Below, piece after piece: positions 52,919-61,107 of a DNA stretch of 64,000 nucleotides (position 1 is the stretch's first letter; each line of letters begins with the position of its first letter). A program made the position numbers and the translations under genes. The notes beneath the pieces are model-generated. The model was not told the DNA's origin and ran no database searches. It saw only the letters and a program-made list of their open reading frames with translations. The stretch covers positions 20,519 through 84,518 of the forward strand of contig NZ_JBQKGJ010000012.1 in NCBI RefSeq assembly GCF_052118845.1. Reading direction: 5' to 3'. The DNA is from Bilifractor sp002394235. GTDB lineage: Bacteria; Bacillota; Clostridia; Lachnospirales; Lachnospiraceae.

Positions 52919-54858
52919 GAGAGGATTATGTAAAGGCAAAAAAGCAGGCTGACAAGGCGCTCCGGAAAGCGGCCGGCGAGGGAAGATATCCGTATCTGAC
53001 CTCTCTGGACAGTTTCCTTCCCAATTACATGACACTGGCGAAGGTACCCGTAGGAGTCAAGGACATCCCCATCCGCATGATTGCCGGCACTGTAACAGAA
53101 AGCCGGCAGAATGCTTTTACCTGGAACTTTCTGCCGACTCTGAGATACTACACCGAATTCGGGCAGAAGTGGTCCACCCTCTACGACGCCCAGCAGGCCG
53201 AGGGAATCCACGACCCGATCAAGTGTTTTGAATATCTCAACCGTTTCTATGTCCTTGAGGGCAATAAACGGGTATCCGTGCTCAGCTACTGCGGAGCCAG
53301 ATCGATTGCCGCAGATATCACCCGCATTCTTCCGATAAAGTCGGATGACATCGATATCCGCGTCTATTATGAATTTCTGGATTACTACAAAGTCACTCAG
53401 CTCTACGGCATTGTTTTTTCCAAACCCGGCTGCTATGCGAGACTGGCCACACTGTACGGAAGAGACCTGACCGAACCCTGGCCCATCGAGACGGTCGAGG
53501 ACCTGCGCTCGGATTTCAACCGTTTCTCCGACGCATACGACGCAAAAGGCGGGGAAAATCTTCGGATTTCCGCAGGTGACGCCTTCCTGATTTACCTGGG
53601 TTTCTACCACCGCCAGAGTCTTCAGGAGGACACCCGTTCCTCCATCGAGAAGAAAATCGGCTTGATCTGGAACGAGCTTCTGAGCGCGGAGAACGAGGGA
53701 AATGCGGCCCTGCTCGATACTCCGGACACCTCACGAAAGGGGAACATCCTCACCAATCTGTTTACCCCTGTATACACAAAAGAGCAGCCTCTCCGCGTCG
53801 CCTTCCTCTACTCCCGTCCGCCGAAGACCTCGCGCTGGCTTTATGGCCATGAGCTCGGCAGAAATGAGTTGAATCAGACCTACGAGGGCGTCGTGGATGC
53901 CATCTGTTTCGATGACTGCAATACAGAGGAAAAGCTCGACGCCGCCTTTGATGCCGCTGCGGCGGATCTCGATGAAGTGGTCTTCACCACCTCACCGGAC
54001 ATGATGGACGCTTCCAAACGCGCCGCTATACGATATCCGAACATGAAGATCCTTAACTGCTCCATCGACCTTATGAGCAGCGCGGTCCGCACCTATTATC
54101 CGAAGATGTACGAGGCAAAGCTCATCATGGGCGCTCTCGCGGCGTCCTACGCAGAAGACCACCGTATCGGCTACGTCGCAGACTATCCGCTGAACGGAAA
54201 CATCGCGAACATCAACGCTTTCGCGATCGGAGCCGCCATGATTGATCCGGAAGTCAGGATCCTCCTGAAATGGAGCGGCATAAAGAACAGCCGATGGGAG
54301 GAGGAGTTCAATGAGCAGGCGATCGGGGTCATCTCCGGTCCGGACCTTATCCGGCCGGATGAAGCATCCCGGAAATACGGTGTGTACAAGCGTCTGGCGG
54401 ACGGAACCATCCGCAATATTGCCGCGCCCCTGTGGAACTGGGGACAGTTCTATATTCAAATTGTAGACACCATCCTCGACGGCTCCTGGAACAACCGTGA
54501 GAACATCAGCAAGGAGCAGGCAATCAACTACTGGTTCGGTTTTTCCAGTGGCGCCATCAATGTGATTCTCTCCCAGAATATTTCGTATTATTCCCGCAAG
54601 ATGGCATATCTGTTCCAGCAGGGCATCGAGAACGGAACCATCAATCCATTCTGCGGCGAACTCCGCAGCCAGACCGGACTCATCCAGGATGCAGGCGGAG
54701 GATCACAGCTGACCAATGACCAGATCATTCACATGAACTGGCTCAACGACAACATCATCGGATCACTCCCGGATCCCTCGCAGCTCACAGATACGATTCA
54801 TTCCACGATGGAGCGGAGCGGGGTTCAGGGAATCCCCACTGCCGAAGAGCAGAAATAA
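52915..54858 (+). CDS. ParB-like/Bmp-domain fusion protein, no signal peptide
   Basis: A 647-residue protein. The first part (about 60-150) contains VLEGNKRVSVLSYCGA (from residue 113), which resembles the nucleotide-binding loop of ParB/sulfiredoxin-like domains. The second (about 290-560) is a Bmp/Med periplasmic-binding-protein fold (LRVAFLYSRPPKTSRWLYGHELGR, YEGVVDAICFDDC, DHRIGYVADYPLNGNIANINAFAIGA). There is no signal peptide or lipobox, so it is predicted to be cytoplasmic, unlike ABC-transporter Bmp proteins. ATG 52915 overlaps the ygiQ stop and follows AAGGAGG. Function is unknown; nucleoside sensing is one possibility. Confidence 0.72.
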   Translation: MREDYVKAKKQADKALRKAAGEGRYPYLTSLDSFLPNYMTLAKVPVGVKDIPIRMIAGTVTESRQNAFTWNFLPTLRYYTEFGQKWSTLYDAQQAEGIHDPIKCFEYLNRFYVLEGNKRVSVLSYCGARSIAADITRILPIKSDDIDIRVYYEFLDYYKVTQLYGIVFSKPGCYARLATLYGRDLTEPWPIETVEDLRSDFNRFSDAYDAKGGENLRISAGDAFLIYLGFYHRQSLQEDTRSSIEKKIGLIWNELLSAENEGNAALLDTPDTSRKGNILTNLFTPVYTKEQPLRVAFLYSRPPKTSRWLYGHELGRNELNQTYEGVVDAICFDDCNTEEKLDAAFDAAAADLDEVVFTTSPDMMDASKRAAIRYPNMKILNCSIDLMSSAVRTYYPKMYEAKLIMGALAASYAEDHRIGYVADYPLNGNIANINAFAIGAAMIDPEVRILLKWSGIKNSRWEEEFNEQAIGVISGPDLIRPDEASRKYGVYKRLADGTIRNIAAPLWNWGQFYIQIVDTILDGSWNNRENISKEQAINYWFGFSSGAINVILSQNISYYSRKMAYLFQQGIENGTINPFCGELRSQTGLIQDAGGGSQLTNDQIIHMNWLNDNIIGSLPDPSQLTDTIHSTMERSGVQGIPTAEEQK

Positions 54859-54880
54859 GGAACAGAACGGAGAGATAAAA

Positions 54881-55567
54881 ATGAAATTACTGCTACTGGC
54901 CGACGAGGAAGTCAAACAGCTCTGGGATTTCTACAGACCCGGCATGCTCAGGGATTACAATCTGATCGTATCCTGTGGAGATCTCAACAGAAAATACCTG
55001 GAATTTCTTGTCACAATGGCGAGCTGCCCGATCCTCTACGTCCGGGGCAACCACGACAAAACTTACAGGGAACAGCCGCCGGAAGGATGCATCTGCATTG
55101 AAGACACCGTCTATGACTACCATGGTCTGCGGCTTCTCGGACTGGGCGGATCCATGCGCTACCGTCCGGACGCCGACAACATGTACAACGAAAAGGAGAT
55201 GGAAGACCGTATTCGCAGAATCACGCGCGAAATCCGTCTTCGCAACGGCTTCGACGTCCTTGTCACCCATGCTCCCGCAAAGGGCTACGGAGACCTCGAG
55301 GATCTCCCGCACAGGGGATTTGAATGCTTCAATGAGCTGATGAACAAATGGCACCCGAAATACATGTTCTACGGCCACGTTCACAAATCCTATAACAACT
55401 GCCATTTCGAACGCGAAATCCTTCATCCGAGCGGAGCCCGTCTGATCAACGCCTACCAGAAATACGAGCTGGAGATCGGTGATGACGAATATCCTTCCGT
55501 CGGACATACCGGTTCTTTTATCTACGACCTTGTAATGTCCATGAAGAACAAAAAGAATCCATATTAA
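54881..55567 (+). CDS. metallophosphoesterase
   Basis: A 228-residue calcineurin-like phosphoesterase. Metal-site motifs: SCGDLNRKYLEFL (GD), VRGNHDKTY (GNHD), VTHAPAKGYGDLEDLPHRGF, and YGHVHKSYNN (GHxH). The first DxH site is altered (LADEEVKQ), so one metal ligand may be unusual. It follows the Bmp-fusion gene by 22 bp with CGGAGAG before the ATG, making a ygiQ-bmp-phosphoesterase unit. The substrate is unknown; a nucleotide or phosphodiester is plausible given its partner. Confidence 0.82.
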   Translation: MKLLLLADEEVKQLWDFYRPGMLRDYNLIVSCGDLNRKYLEFLVTMASCPILYVRGNHDKTYREQPPEGCICIEDTVYDYHGLRLLGLGGSMRYRPDADNMYNEKEMEDRIRRITREIRLRNGFDVLVTHAPAKGYGDLEDLPHRGFECFNELMNKWHPKYMFYGHVHKSYNNCHFEREILHPSGARLINAYQKYELEIGDDEYPSVGHTGSFIYDLVMSMKNKKNPY

Positions 55568-55581
55568 CAACAGCAGAATCA

Positions 55582-55659
55582 CGCCGATGAACCTTCTTTG
55601 TGAACTACTCCGACTTATAGAAGTCGGAGTAGTTCACAGAACCGGGGGATTCATCGGCG
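55582..55659. terminator. long hairpin after the phosphoesterase gene, without a T-run
   Basis: Inner stem GTGAACTACTCCGACTT (55600-55616) with its exact complement (55621-55637) around ATAG; outer stem CGCCGATGAA (55582-55591) with TTCATCGGCG (55650-55659). No poly-T follows, so intrinsic termination is doubtful. It may instead protect an mRNA 3' end or be an RNase III target. Confidence 0.55.
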
Positions 55660-55735
55660 CGATATGAATTCAGTTCTTCTTGGATTCTTCTTGGATTCTT
55701 ATCTGATCCTTATCCGATTCTGCACACACTTCCCG

Positions 55736-55764
55736 TTGACAGCGCTACATTCGTATGATATATT
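55736..55764 (+). promoter_or_regulatory. promoter of the DUF3793 gene
   Basis: TTGACA (55736-55741) and TATATT (55759-55764) with a 17-bp spacer. Confidence 0.8.
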
Positions 55765-55773
55765 GAATCTGCG

Positions 55774-55787
55774 TTAGATATATCTAA
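55774..55787. promoter_or_regulatory. palindromic operator candidate
   Basis: TTAGATATATCTAA is a perfect 14-bp palindrome at about the start point of the DUF3793 transcript, where a bound repressor would block transcription. Its TTAG...CTAA ends recall DtxR/MntR-type metalloregulator sites (inference). Confidence 0.55.
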
Positions 55788-55907
55788 TATTTGTAAACAA
55801 ACTTGTACTTCTGTGCACAGATGCCGGAGAAACCGCGTTATTCAAGCCGCAGAGCCGGTATGATTCAGGTCATTCATTATAGATGAAGACCGGATATCGG
55901 AGGAATC

Positions 55908-56462
55908 ATGTCAGACCAGACACTTGTCGATCACGCCTCACCTACACTCGCCGGACTGAAGACAGGGGCCCTTTTTCCTGTTCATTACCCGGACGAACAA
56001 TCCATGAGAGAAGATATTCGACGTTACAACAGACGCATGCAGACGGCCGGGCTCCGGCTTCTTCCGGTCCGCTACAGAGACGGACGCGCTCTGCTGTATC
56101 TGTACCGCGGAAAAGATTTGGACAGGGATCTCGGGCAGGAGAAGAGCCGACGAATCCTCGCGTCAGCGGGCTACACAGGGACACATGCCTCGGAGTGCGT
56201 CTGTGAACTTGTCTGCCGCATGCGGCAGAACCGGGATTTTCCCCACGAAGTCGGCGTCTTTCTCGGATATCCGCCGGAAGATGTCGAAGGGTTCATACAG
56301 AACCATGCGAAAAACTTCAAATTTGTCGGGACCTGGAAGGTTTACGCAAACGAGGATGAGGCTAGAAATTCCTTCGACCGGTACAGAAAATGCACCCGGT
56401 GTTACCAGAAGCTTCTGTCGGTTGGTATTCCCCTGGAGAAGCTTCTGGTTTCTAACCGGTAA
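55908..56462 (+). CDS. DUF3793 family protein
   Basis: A 184-residue cytoplasmic protein resembling DUF3793 (YRDGRALLYLYRGKDLDRDL; CVCELVCRMRQNRDFPHEVGVFLGYPPEDVEGFI; RCYQKLLSVGIPLEKLL). The function is unknown. From family knowledge these genes often lie near flavodoxin or iron-transport genes, but none is adjacent here. Its own strong promoter carries a palindrome, suggesting tight repression. GGAGG precedes ATG 55908. A half copy of the two-hairpin repeat follows the stop and could end the transcript. Confidence 0.8.
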   Translation: MSDQTLVDHASPTLAGLKTGALFPVHYPDEQSMREDIRRYNRRMQTAGLRLLPVRYRDGRALLYLYRGKDLDRDLGQEKSRRILASAGYTGTHASECVCELVCRMRQNRDFPHEVGVFLGYPPEDVEGFIQNHAKNFKFVGTWKVYANEDEARNSFDRYRKCTRCYQKLLSVGIPLEKLLVSNR

Positions 56463-56465
56463 TCA

Positions 56466-56503
56466 AACGAGATAAAACACGCTGCGCGAGTTTTATCTCG
56501 TTT
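56466..56503. repeat. two-hairpin repeat, first hairpin only (copy 3)
   Basis: AAACGAGATAAAAC and GTTTTATCTCGTTT form a 14-bp stem around the same 11-nt loop as the other copies. The second hairpin is missing. It ends in TTT and lies 3-4 bp after the DUF3793 stop. Confidence 0.85.
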
Positions 56504-56563
56504 ATGCCGCAGCCGGCCCCTGTGCAGACCGGCTGATCTATAGAACAGGAGGATATTCATATC

Positions 56564-57370
56564 ATGAACGAAACAGCAGATACCGTGCACACAGAAAACA
56601 AAATGGGGACGCAGCCGATGGGCCGTATCCTGTGGGCGATGGGAATTCCAATCATCGTTTCGATGATCCTGCAGGCGTGCTACAACATTGTGGACAGCAT
56701 GTTTGTAAGCCGGATGCCGGATATGAACGGACTGGCTCACACAGGAGAGTACGCCATGACCTATGGCGTAAACATCATCTTTGCAGGAGTTTCGACAGCA
56801 GCCGTCACCGCCTATGGCATTTTCTACAAGATCCAGCAGTTCATTTTCTTCGCCGGCTTCGGCCTCCGTGATGCCATCACGCCGCTGATCGCATACAATT
56901 ACGGCATGGGAAGCTATAAACGGGTCATAGAAGGAGTCCGGTACGGAATCCTTGACACAAGTCTTATCATGATCATCGGAATCATCGCCATGGAGGTGTT
57001 CGCGCATCCGCTCGCACAGATTTTCGGCCTGTCCGAACACACGGAAATTCTCTGCGCGCGGGCGATGCGCATTATCGCTCCCGGATTCATCTTCGCCGGA
57101 ATCAACATCTCCTCGCAGGGAATCTTTCAGGCGCTTGAAAAGGGCACATACTCTCTGTATGTCTCTCTGCTGCGGCTGGTTATTGTTGTTCTGCCCCTCG
57201 CTTACCTCTTCTCTATCATGGAGAGCGCGGAATTCCTGATCTGGTTTGCTTTCCCGATCGCAGAGGCTGTCGCCATGCTCGTCGCCGCTTTCCTCCTGAA
57301 GCGCACCCGCGTTCAGAAGATTGAACCGATGAGGAAATGGAGCAGGAATCAAACCCAGTCTGCGGAATGA
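56564..57370 (+). CDS. MATE-family efflux protein with a large internal deletion
   Basis: Full MATE transporters have about 450 residues and 12 membrane segments; this one has 268. The first membrane segment is normal (GRILWAMGIPIIVSMILQACYNIVDSMFVSRM) but is followed after about 15 residues by sequence from the second half (VNIIFAGVSTAAVTAYGIFYKIQQFIFFAGFGLRDAITPLIAYNYGMGS...). About 180 residues, covering segments 2 to 7, are absent, while the frame stays open. It is probably non-functional as a MATE pump. GGAGG precedes the ATG. It could be a decaying gene or a deletion specific to this strain. Confidence 0.7.
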   Translation: MNETADTVHTENKMGTQPMGRILWAMGIPIIVSMILQACYNIVDSMFVSRMPDMNGLAHTGEYAMTYGVNIIFAGVSTAAVTAYGIFYKIQQFIFFAGFGLRDAITPLIAYNYGMGSYKRVIEGVRYGILDTSLIMIIGIIAMEVFAHPLAQIFGLSEHTEILCARAMRIIAPGFIFAGINISSQGIFQALEKGTYSLYVSLLRLVIVVLPLAYLFSIMESAEFLIWFAFPIAEAVAMLVAAFLLKRTRVQKIEPMRKWSRNQTQSAE

Positions 57371-57639
57371 AAATAACGGCTGCTGTTAACAGCGCAATTG
57401 ACGGGCATTGCTTTCACAGTTATTTCTGTCGCTGCAGCGCCGGAAAGGACACCTGGAAATCTTTTTCCTGTGAGTTGCGCCCGAACCGGAAGTGTGATAC
57501 CATCGGCATAAAAAGTATGACGTGTAATCTTGCAGAATCCCCGGAAAATCTGTCGGCAGTACCTGTTTTTTTGCTGCCGGCTCAAAAATCGGGGCCGATA
57601 TGAATAAATATCCGTCATAATAATACCGGGGGTATATCA

Positions 57640-58296
57640 ATGGAAGAAAAAACAGAAACAGCAGCACAAAACAGGAAGCCGGACTACAACAGACACAGCC
57701 TGCAGGAGCAGCCCATCGAATTCTATACGCAGAAGTTTCGTGAAGCCGATCCTGCAGAGATTGCGGCCAGGACTCACACAGATTACAACGAAGAGAAGCA
57801 GCGCTTCACCCTGCGTTTTCTGGGCAGGGATTACAGCATTTCCTGGCCCGGCTTTGAGATCACACCGCAAATCGCAGACAACAGCGGAAGAGTACTGATT
57901 CTCCGCTATCTGCTTTTTGCGGAATATGAAGCATTCAGCAATCACTTCATCTCGTTCCGCGACATGCCTTCCGGTGATCTGTATTTCGGTCCCTTCCAGG
58001 GCAGATGCATCTTCCGCTTCAATCACAAATACGGCAGCCGGAAAAGCGTCTTTCAAAAAGTCCTTGAGGGTATGGGAGCCACAAAGGTAGACTATGCCGA
58101 CGCCTGCTATGACATCGAGCTTCTCCCGGAGCTGTACATCCGCTTTATCCTGTGGGAAGGCGATGACGAATTCCCGGCATCCTCTCAGATTCTTTTTTCC
58201 GATAACTTCAAAAAAGCATTCGCGACCTACGACCTCGCAGAGGCCGGCGGCGTCTGTCTCAACGCCTTCAGTGCATGGGAGGCAGATCATGCGTAA
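57640..58296 (+). CDS. DUF3786 family protein
   Basis: A 218-residue soluble protein resembling DUF3786 (RFTLRFLGRDYSISWPGFEI; ILRYLLFAEYEAFSNHFISFRDMPSGDLYFGPFQGRCI; ELYIRFILWEGDDEFPASSQILFSDNFKKAFATYDLAE). The function is unknown; family members in anaerobes are often near iron-sulfur or cofactor genes, which is not the case here. Its stop overlaps the start of the RpiR-type regulator by 8 bases, so the two are coupled and perhaps functionally linked. CGGGGG lies upstream of the ATG. Confidence 0.8.
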   Translation: MEEKTETAAQNRKPDYNRHSLQEQPIEFYTQKFREADPAEIAARTHTDYNEEKQRFTLRFLGRDYSISWPGFEITPQIADNSGRVLILRYLLFAEYEAFSNHFISFRDMPSGDLYFGPFQGRCIFRFNHKYGSRKSVFQKVLEGMGATKVDYADACYDIELLPELYIRFILWEGDDEFPASSQILFSDNFKKAFATYDLAEAGGVCLNAFSAWEADHA

Positions 58297-59392
58297 GGAA
58301 GACGAAAGCTTTTCTTTCAGCGCGGCGCCCCGGTCCGGCAGGTCAGATGATAGCATCTGTGAAGGCAGCTTTTGTCCGGAACCCGACGAATCCCCGGATC
58401 CCGGCGAAAAAAAACACATTCAGGAATTCTCCATCAGCAGTCCCTCCGCAGATCACCGGAAAGCACAGGAGGACAGTCTCTCCTCCAGAATCAGCCGGCT
58501 CTACCCAAACATGAGCAAGGGGCAGAAACGGCTCGCCGACTATGTCACCGAGCACTACGAGAAAGCCGCCTTTATGACCGCGGCAGAGCTCGGCAAGCAG
58601 GCCCGCGTCAGCGAATCCACTACGGTGCGCTTCGCAACCCTTCTGGGATACCGCGGATTTCCCGAATTTCACCAGACACTGGAGGAGCTCGTTCGCAACC
58701 GTCTGAATTCTATCCAGCGTATGGAGGTCACCTACGAACGGATTCCTCAGGACAAAATTCTGGACACCGTTCTGACAAGCGACATCGAGAAAATCAAGCT
58801 GACACAGGAGCACATGGACCGAAAAGCCTTCCATCTGGCCATCGAGACCATTCTCTCCGCAAAAACCATCTATGTCATGGGGCTCCGGAGCTGCGCGCCG
58901 CTTGCCGCTTTTCTCGCCTTCTATCTGAATGAAATTTTTGACAATGTCCGCCTGGTGAATTCCACAGGCTCAAGTGAGGTATTTGAGCAGCTGATCCGAA
59001 TCGGAGAGAAGGATGTCATCATCGGGATCAGCTTTCCCAGATACTCGATGCGCACGCTTAAGGCGATGGAATTTGCCAACAACCGCAACGCAAAAGTCAT
59101 CACGCTGACCGACAGCATTCACTCCCCGATGAACCTGTATTCCTCCTGCAATCTGATTGCCAGAAGCGATATGGCTTCCATCGTAGACTCGCTGGCTGCG
59201 CCCCTCTCCGTGATCAACGCGCTGATTGTGGCGCTTTCCATGCGGCGGCAGAATGAGGTTGTGAACACCATGACCACACTGGAGCGGATCTGGAATGAAT
59301 ACCAGGTATACTCGCGCGACGAGATCAATCCTCTTGATGATCACCGCGGGATAAACCTGAAGGATCCTGACCGGAATACAATTGATGACTGA
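58289..59392 (+). CDS. MurR/RpiR family transcriptional regulator
   Basis: A 367-residue regulator. After a Ser/Pro/Asp-rich N-terminus (about 70 residues, unusual for the family) comes the RpiR helix-turn-helix (about 72-150: MSKGQKRLADYVTEHYEKAAFMTAAELGKQARVSESTTVRFATLLGY is its span) and then a SIS sugar-phosphate-binding domain (about 190-330: IYVMGLRSCAPLAAFLAFYL, DVIIGISFPRYSMRTLKAMEFA). ATG 58289 is chosen for its GGGAGG. It overlaps the DUF3786 gene. No sugar-catabolic gene is adjacent, so its target is unknown. Confidence 0.85.
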   Translation: MRKEDESFSFSAAPRSGRSDDSICEGSFCPEPDESPDPGEKKHIQEFSISSPSADHRKAQEDSLSSRISRLYPNMSKGQKRLADYVTEHYEKAAFMTAAELGKQARVSESTTVRFATLLGYRGFPEFHQTLEELVRNRLNSIQRMEVTYERIPQDKILDTVLTSDIEKIKLTQEHMDRKAFHLAIETILSAKTIYVMGLRSCAPLAAFLAFYLNEIFDNVRLVNSTGSSEVFEQLIRIGEKDVIIGISFPRYSMRTLKAMEFANNRNAKVITLTDSIHSPMNLYSSCNLIARSDMASIVDSLAAPLSVINALIVALSMRRQNEVVNTMTTLERIWNEYQVYSRDEINPLDDHRGINLKDPDRNTIDD

Positions 59393-59419
59393 ATTTTTCA
59401 AAAGACCGGGGGAATATCT

Positions 59420-60700
59420 ATGTCTAAAATCTGCGTGATCGGAGGCGGAGCGGCAGGCATGGCTTGTGCCATGTTCGCGGCGGAACGCGGCTTCAAAGTT
59501 CACCTTTTTGAGCGAAACGAAAAACTGGGCAAAAAGCTCTTTATTACCGGCAAAGGCCGCTGCAACTTTACAAATGCGTGTGAGAAAGACGAGCTTTTCC
59601 CCCACGTCGTGACCAATCCGCGCTTTTTATACAGCGCCTTCAACAGCTTCAGCAGTCAGGATACCATCCGTCTCTTTGAGAGCCTTGGCGTGCACACAAA
59701 GGTGGAACGCGGCAACCGGGCATTCCCATCGTCTGATCACTCCTCTGACATCATCCGCGCGCTGGAAAGCCGTCTCCGGCTGCTGGATGTGAAGATTCAT
59801 CTGAAGACCAGGGTCATGAAAGTTCTGACGGAGGATCTCTCCCCGGAGGAAACCATAAAGAAGCAGAACCGGAGAGTCAGCGGCATCCTTCTGGAAAACG
59901 GATCCGTAATCCCCTGCGATGATGTGATCCTTGCGACCGGAGGGCTTTCCTATCCTTCCACCGGCTCCACCGGAGACGGCCTTATCATCGCGGAAAGTCT
60001 CGGCCATACCCTCCAGAAGCAGCGCCCCGCGCTGGTTCCTCTCGAGACCGCCGAGCCCTATATACCCGAACTGCAGGGACTGTCCCTGAGGAATGTCACA
60101 CTGACCATCCCCTACGGAAAGAAAAAACAGTTCCGCGAATTCGGCGAAATGCTCTTTACCCATTTCGGAGTCAGCGGTCCACTTGCTCTGACCGCGAGCT
60201 CGTATATTGGAAAGTACCTGGAAGACGGACCTCTTGCGGCATACATTGACCTGAAGCCCGCTCTCACCGACGAACAGCTTGACGCAAGGCTCCTCAGAGA
60301 ATTCGAAAACGCACGGAATAAAGAACTGAAGAACGCCACCGCCTCCCTTTTCCCGGCGAAACTTCGCCCGGTCATGATGAAGCTGAGCGCAATTCCCGAA
60401 GACAAACCGGTCAATGAAATCACCAGAGAGGAAAGAGCCGGCTTCCGCCGACTGGTAAAAGCCTTTCCATTCACCATAACCGGTCTTCGCAGTTACAACG
60501 AGGCCATCATCACCCAGGGCGGGATCTCTGTGAAGGAAATCAATCCGTCCACCATGGAATCCCGTCTGGTGCGCGGCATGTACGCGATCGGAGAGGTCCT
60601 TGACCTTGACGCCGTCACCGGAGGCTTCAATCTGCAGATCGCGTGGTCTACGGCAAAGGTATGCGCCGACGCGCTTTCAGACAATAACCGGTCTTCATAA
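59420..60700 (+). CDS. HI0933-type FAD-dependent oxidoreductase
   Basis: A 426-residue flavoprotein of the HI0933/BaiN-like family. The FAD-binding Rossmann motif ICVIGGGAAGMACAMFAAERG starts at residue 4, followed by KKLFITGKGRCNFTNACE, VILATGGLSYPSTGSTGDG and a C-terminal GMYAIGEVLDLDAVTGGFNLQIAWSTAK block. In gut clostridia some members reduce bile-acid intermediates; whether this one does cannot be told from sequence. ACCGGGGG lies before the ATG. It follows the rpiR gene by 27 bp. The gap after it is filled with repeats. Confidence 0.88.
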   Translation: MSKICVIGGGAAGMACAMFAAERGFKVHLFERNEKLGKKLFITGKGRCNFTNACEKDELFPHVVTNPRFLYSAFNSFSSQDTIRLFESLGVHTKVERGNRAFPSSDHSSDIIRALESRLRLLDVKIHLKTRVMKVLTEDLSPEETIKKQNRRVSGILLENGSVIPCDDVILATGGLSYPSTGSTGDGLIIAESLGHTLQKQRPALVPLETAEPYIPELQGLSLRNVTLTIPYGKKKQFREFGEMLFTHFGVSGPLALTASSYIGKYLEDGPLAAYIDLKPALTDEQLDARLLREFENARNKELKNATASLFPAKLRPVMMKLSAIPEDKPVNEITREERAGFRRLVKAFPFTITGLRSYNEAIITQGGISVKEINPSTMESRLVRGMYAIGEVLDLDAVTGGFNLQIAWSTAKVCADALSDNNRSS

Positions 60701-60788
60701 CCAGCTCAGATGGGCCGGCCGTGGCAGCTCCGGACAGAAGAAACGGACTCAGTCGAGTCACTCGTGGACAGGGAAGCGGATGACGCTC

Positions 60789-60817
60789 TTCACAATTTCT
60801 GCCGGATCGTTTATAAT
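60789..60817 (+). promoter_or_regulatory. promoter upstream of cmk
   Basis: TTCACA (60789-60794) and TATAAT (60812-60817) with a 17-bp spacer. The resulting leader would be nearly 290 nt and would include both repeats. Confidence 0.55.
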
Positions 60818-60921
60818 TTTCTGCAGTGTATCTATGCAAACAGCTGCTCCGCCACCGCGGAGCGCCGCATTATTTCTGCCGGACGGTTTATCATGTGCCG
60901 GCAATGTAACTAGGCAAACAG

Positions 60922-60970
60922 CCGCCCGCGAGGGCGGGACACAACATTTATTCAGCCTGCGGATTGTCCA
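60922..60970. repeat. GC-hairpin repeat family copy
   Basis: GCCCGCGAGGGCGGG hairpin, then ACACAACATTTATTCAGCC and TGCGGATTG, a diverged member of the family. It runs straight into the two-hairpin repeat. Confidence 0.55.
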
Positions 60971-61069
60971 ACGAGATAAAACACGCTGCGCGAGTTTTAT
61001 CTCGCTATCGCGACGCTCGCCGCACACGAATACTTCGAATTCGGCTACGGCTCACTGTTCGCGTAAATT
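60971..61069 (+). repeat. two-hairpin interspersed repeat, copy 4
   Basis: Full-length copy, same orientation as 31914-32010, with only a few base differences (for example ACTTCGAATTCGGCTACGG for ACTTCGCATTCGGCTGCGG). It ends about 40 bp before cmk. Confidence 0.85.
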
Positions 61070-61107
61070 ATATGCGTCTCCGACGTCCGGCAGGCACGAG
61101 GTCAGAA

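Larger units (their letters stand above)
55568..55907 (+). other. gap upstream of the DUF3793 gene
   Basis: 340 bp without a gene. It contains a long hairpin (55582-55659), tandem TTCTTCTTGGA-type repeats (about 55673-55700), a promoter (55736-55764) and a perfect palindrome (55774-55787). Confidence 0.65.
60701..61107 (+). other. repeat-filled gap upstream of cmk
   Basis: 407 bp without a credible gene. It has a promoter-like pair at 60789-60817, a GC-hairpin repeat (60922-60970) and a full two-hairpin repeat (60971-61069) joined end to end. Confidence 0.65.

Noticed and set aside
60710..60913. A 67-codon + strand frame in the gap before cmk
   Set aside because: No ribosome binding site, no recognisable sequence, and it overlaps the promoter-like pair.
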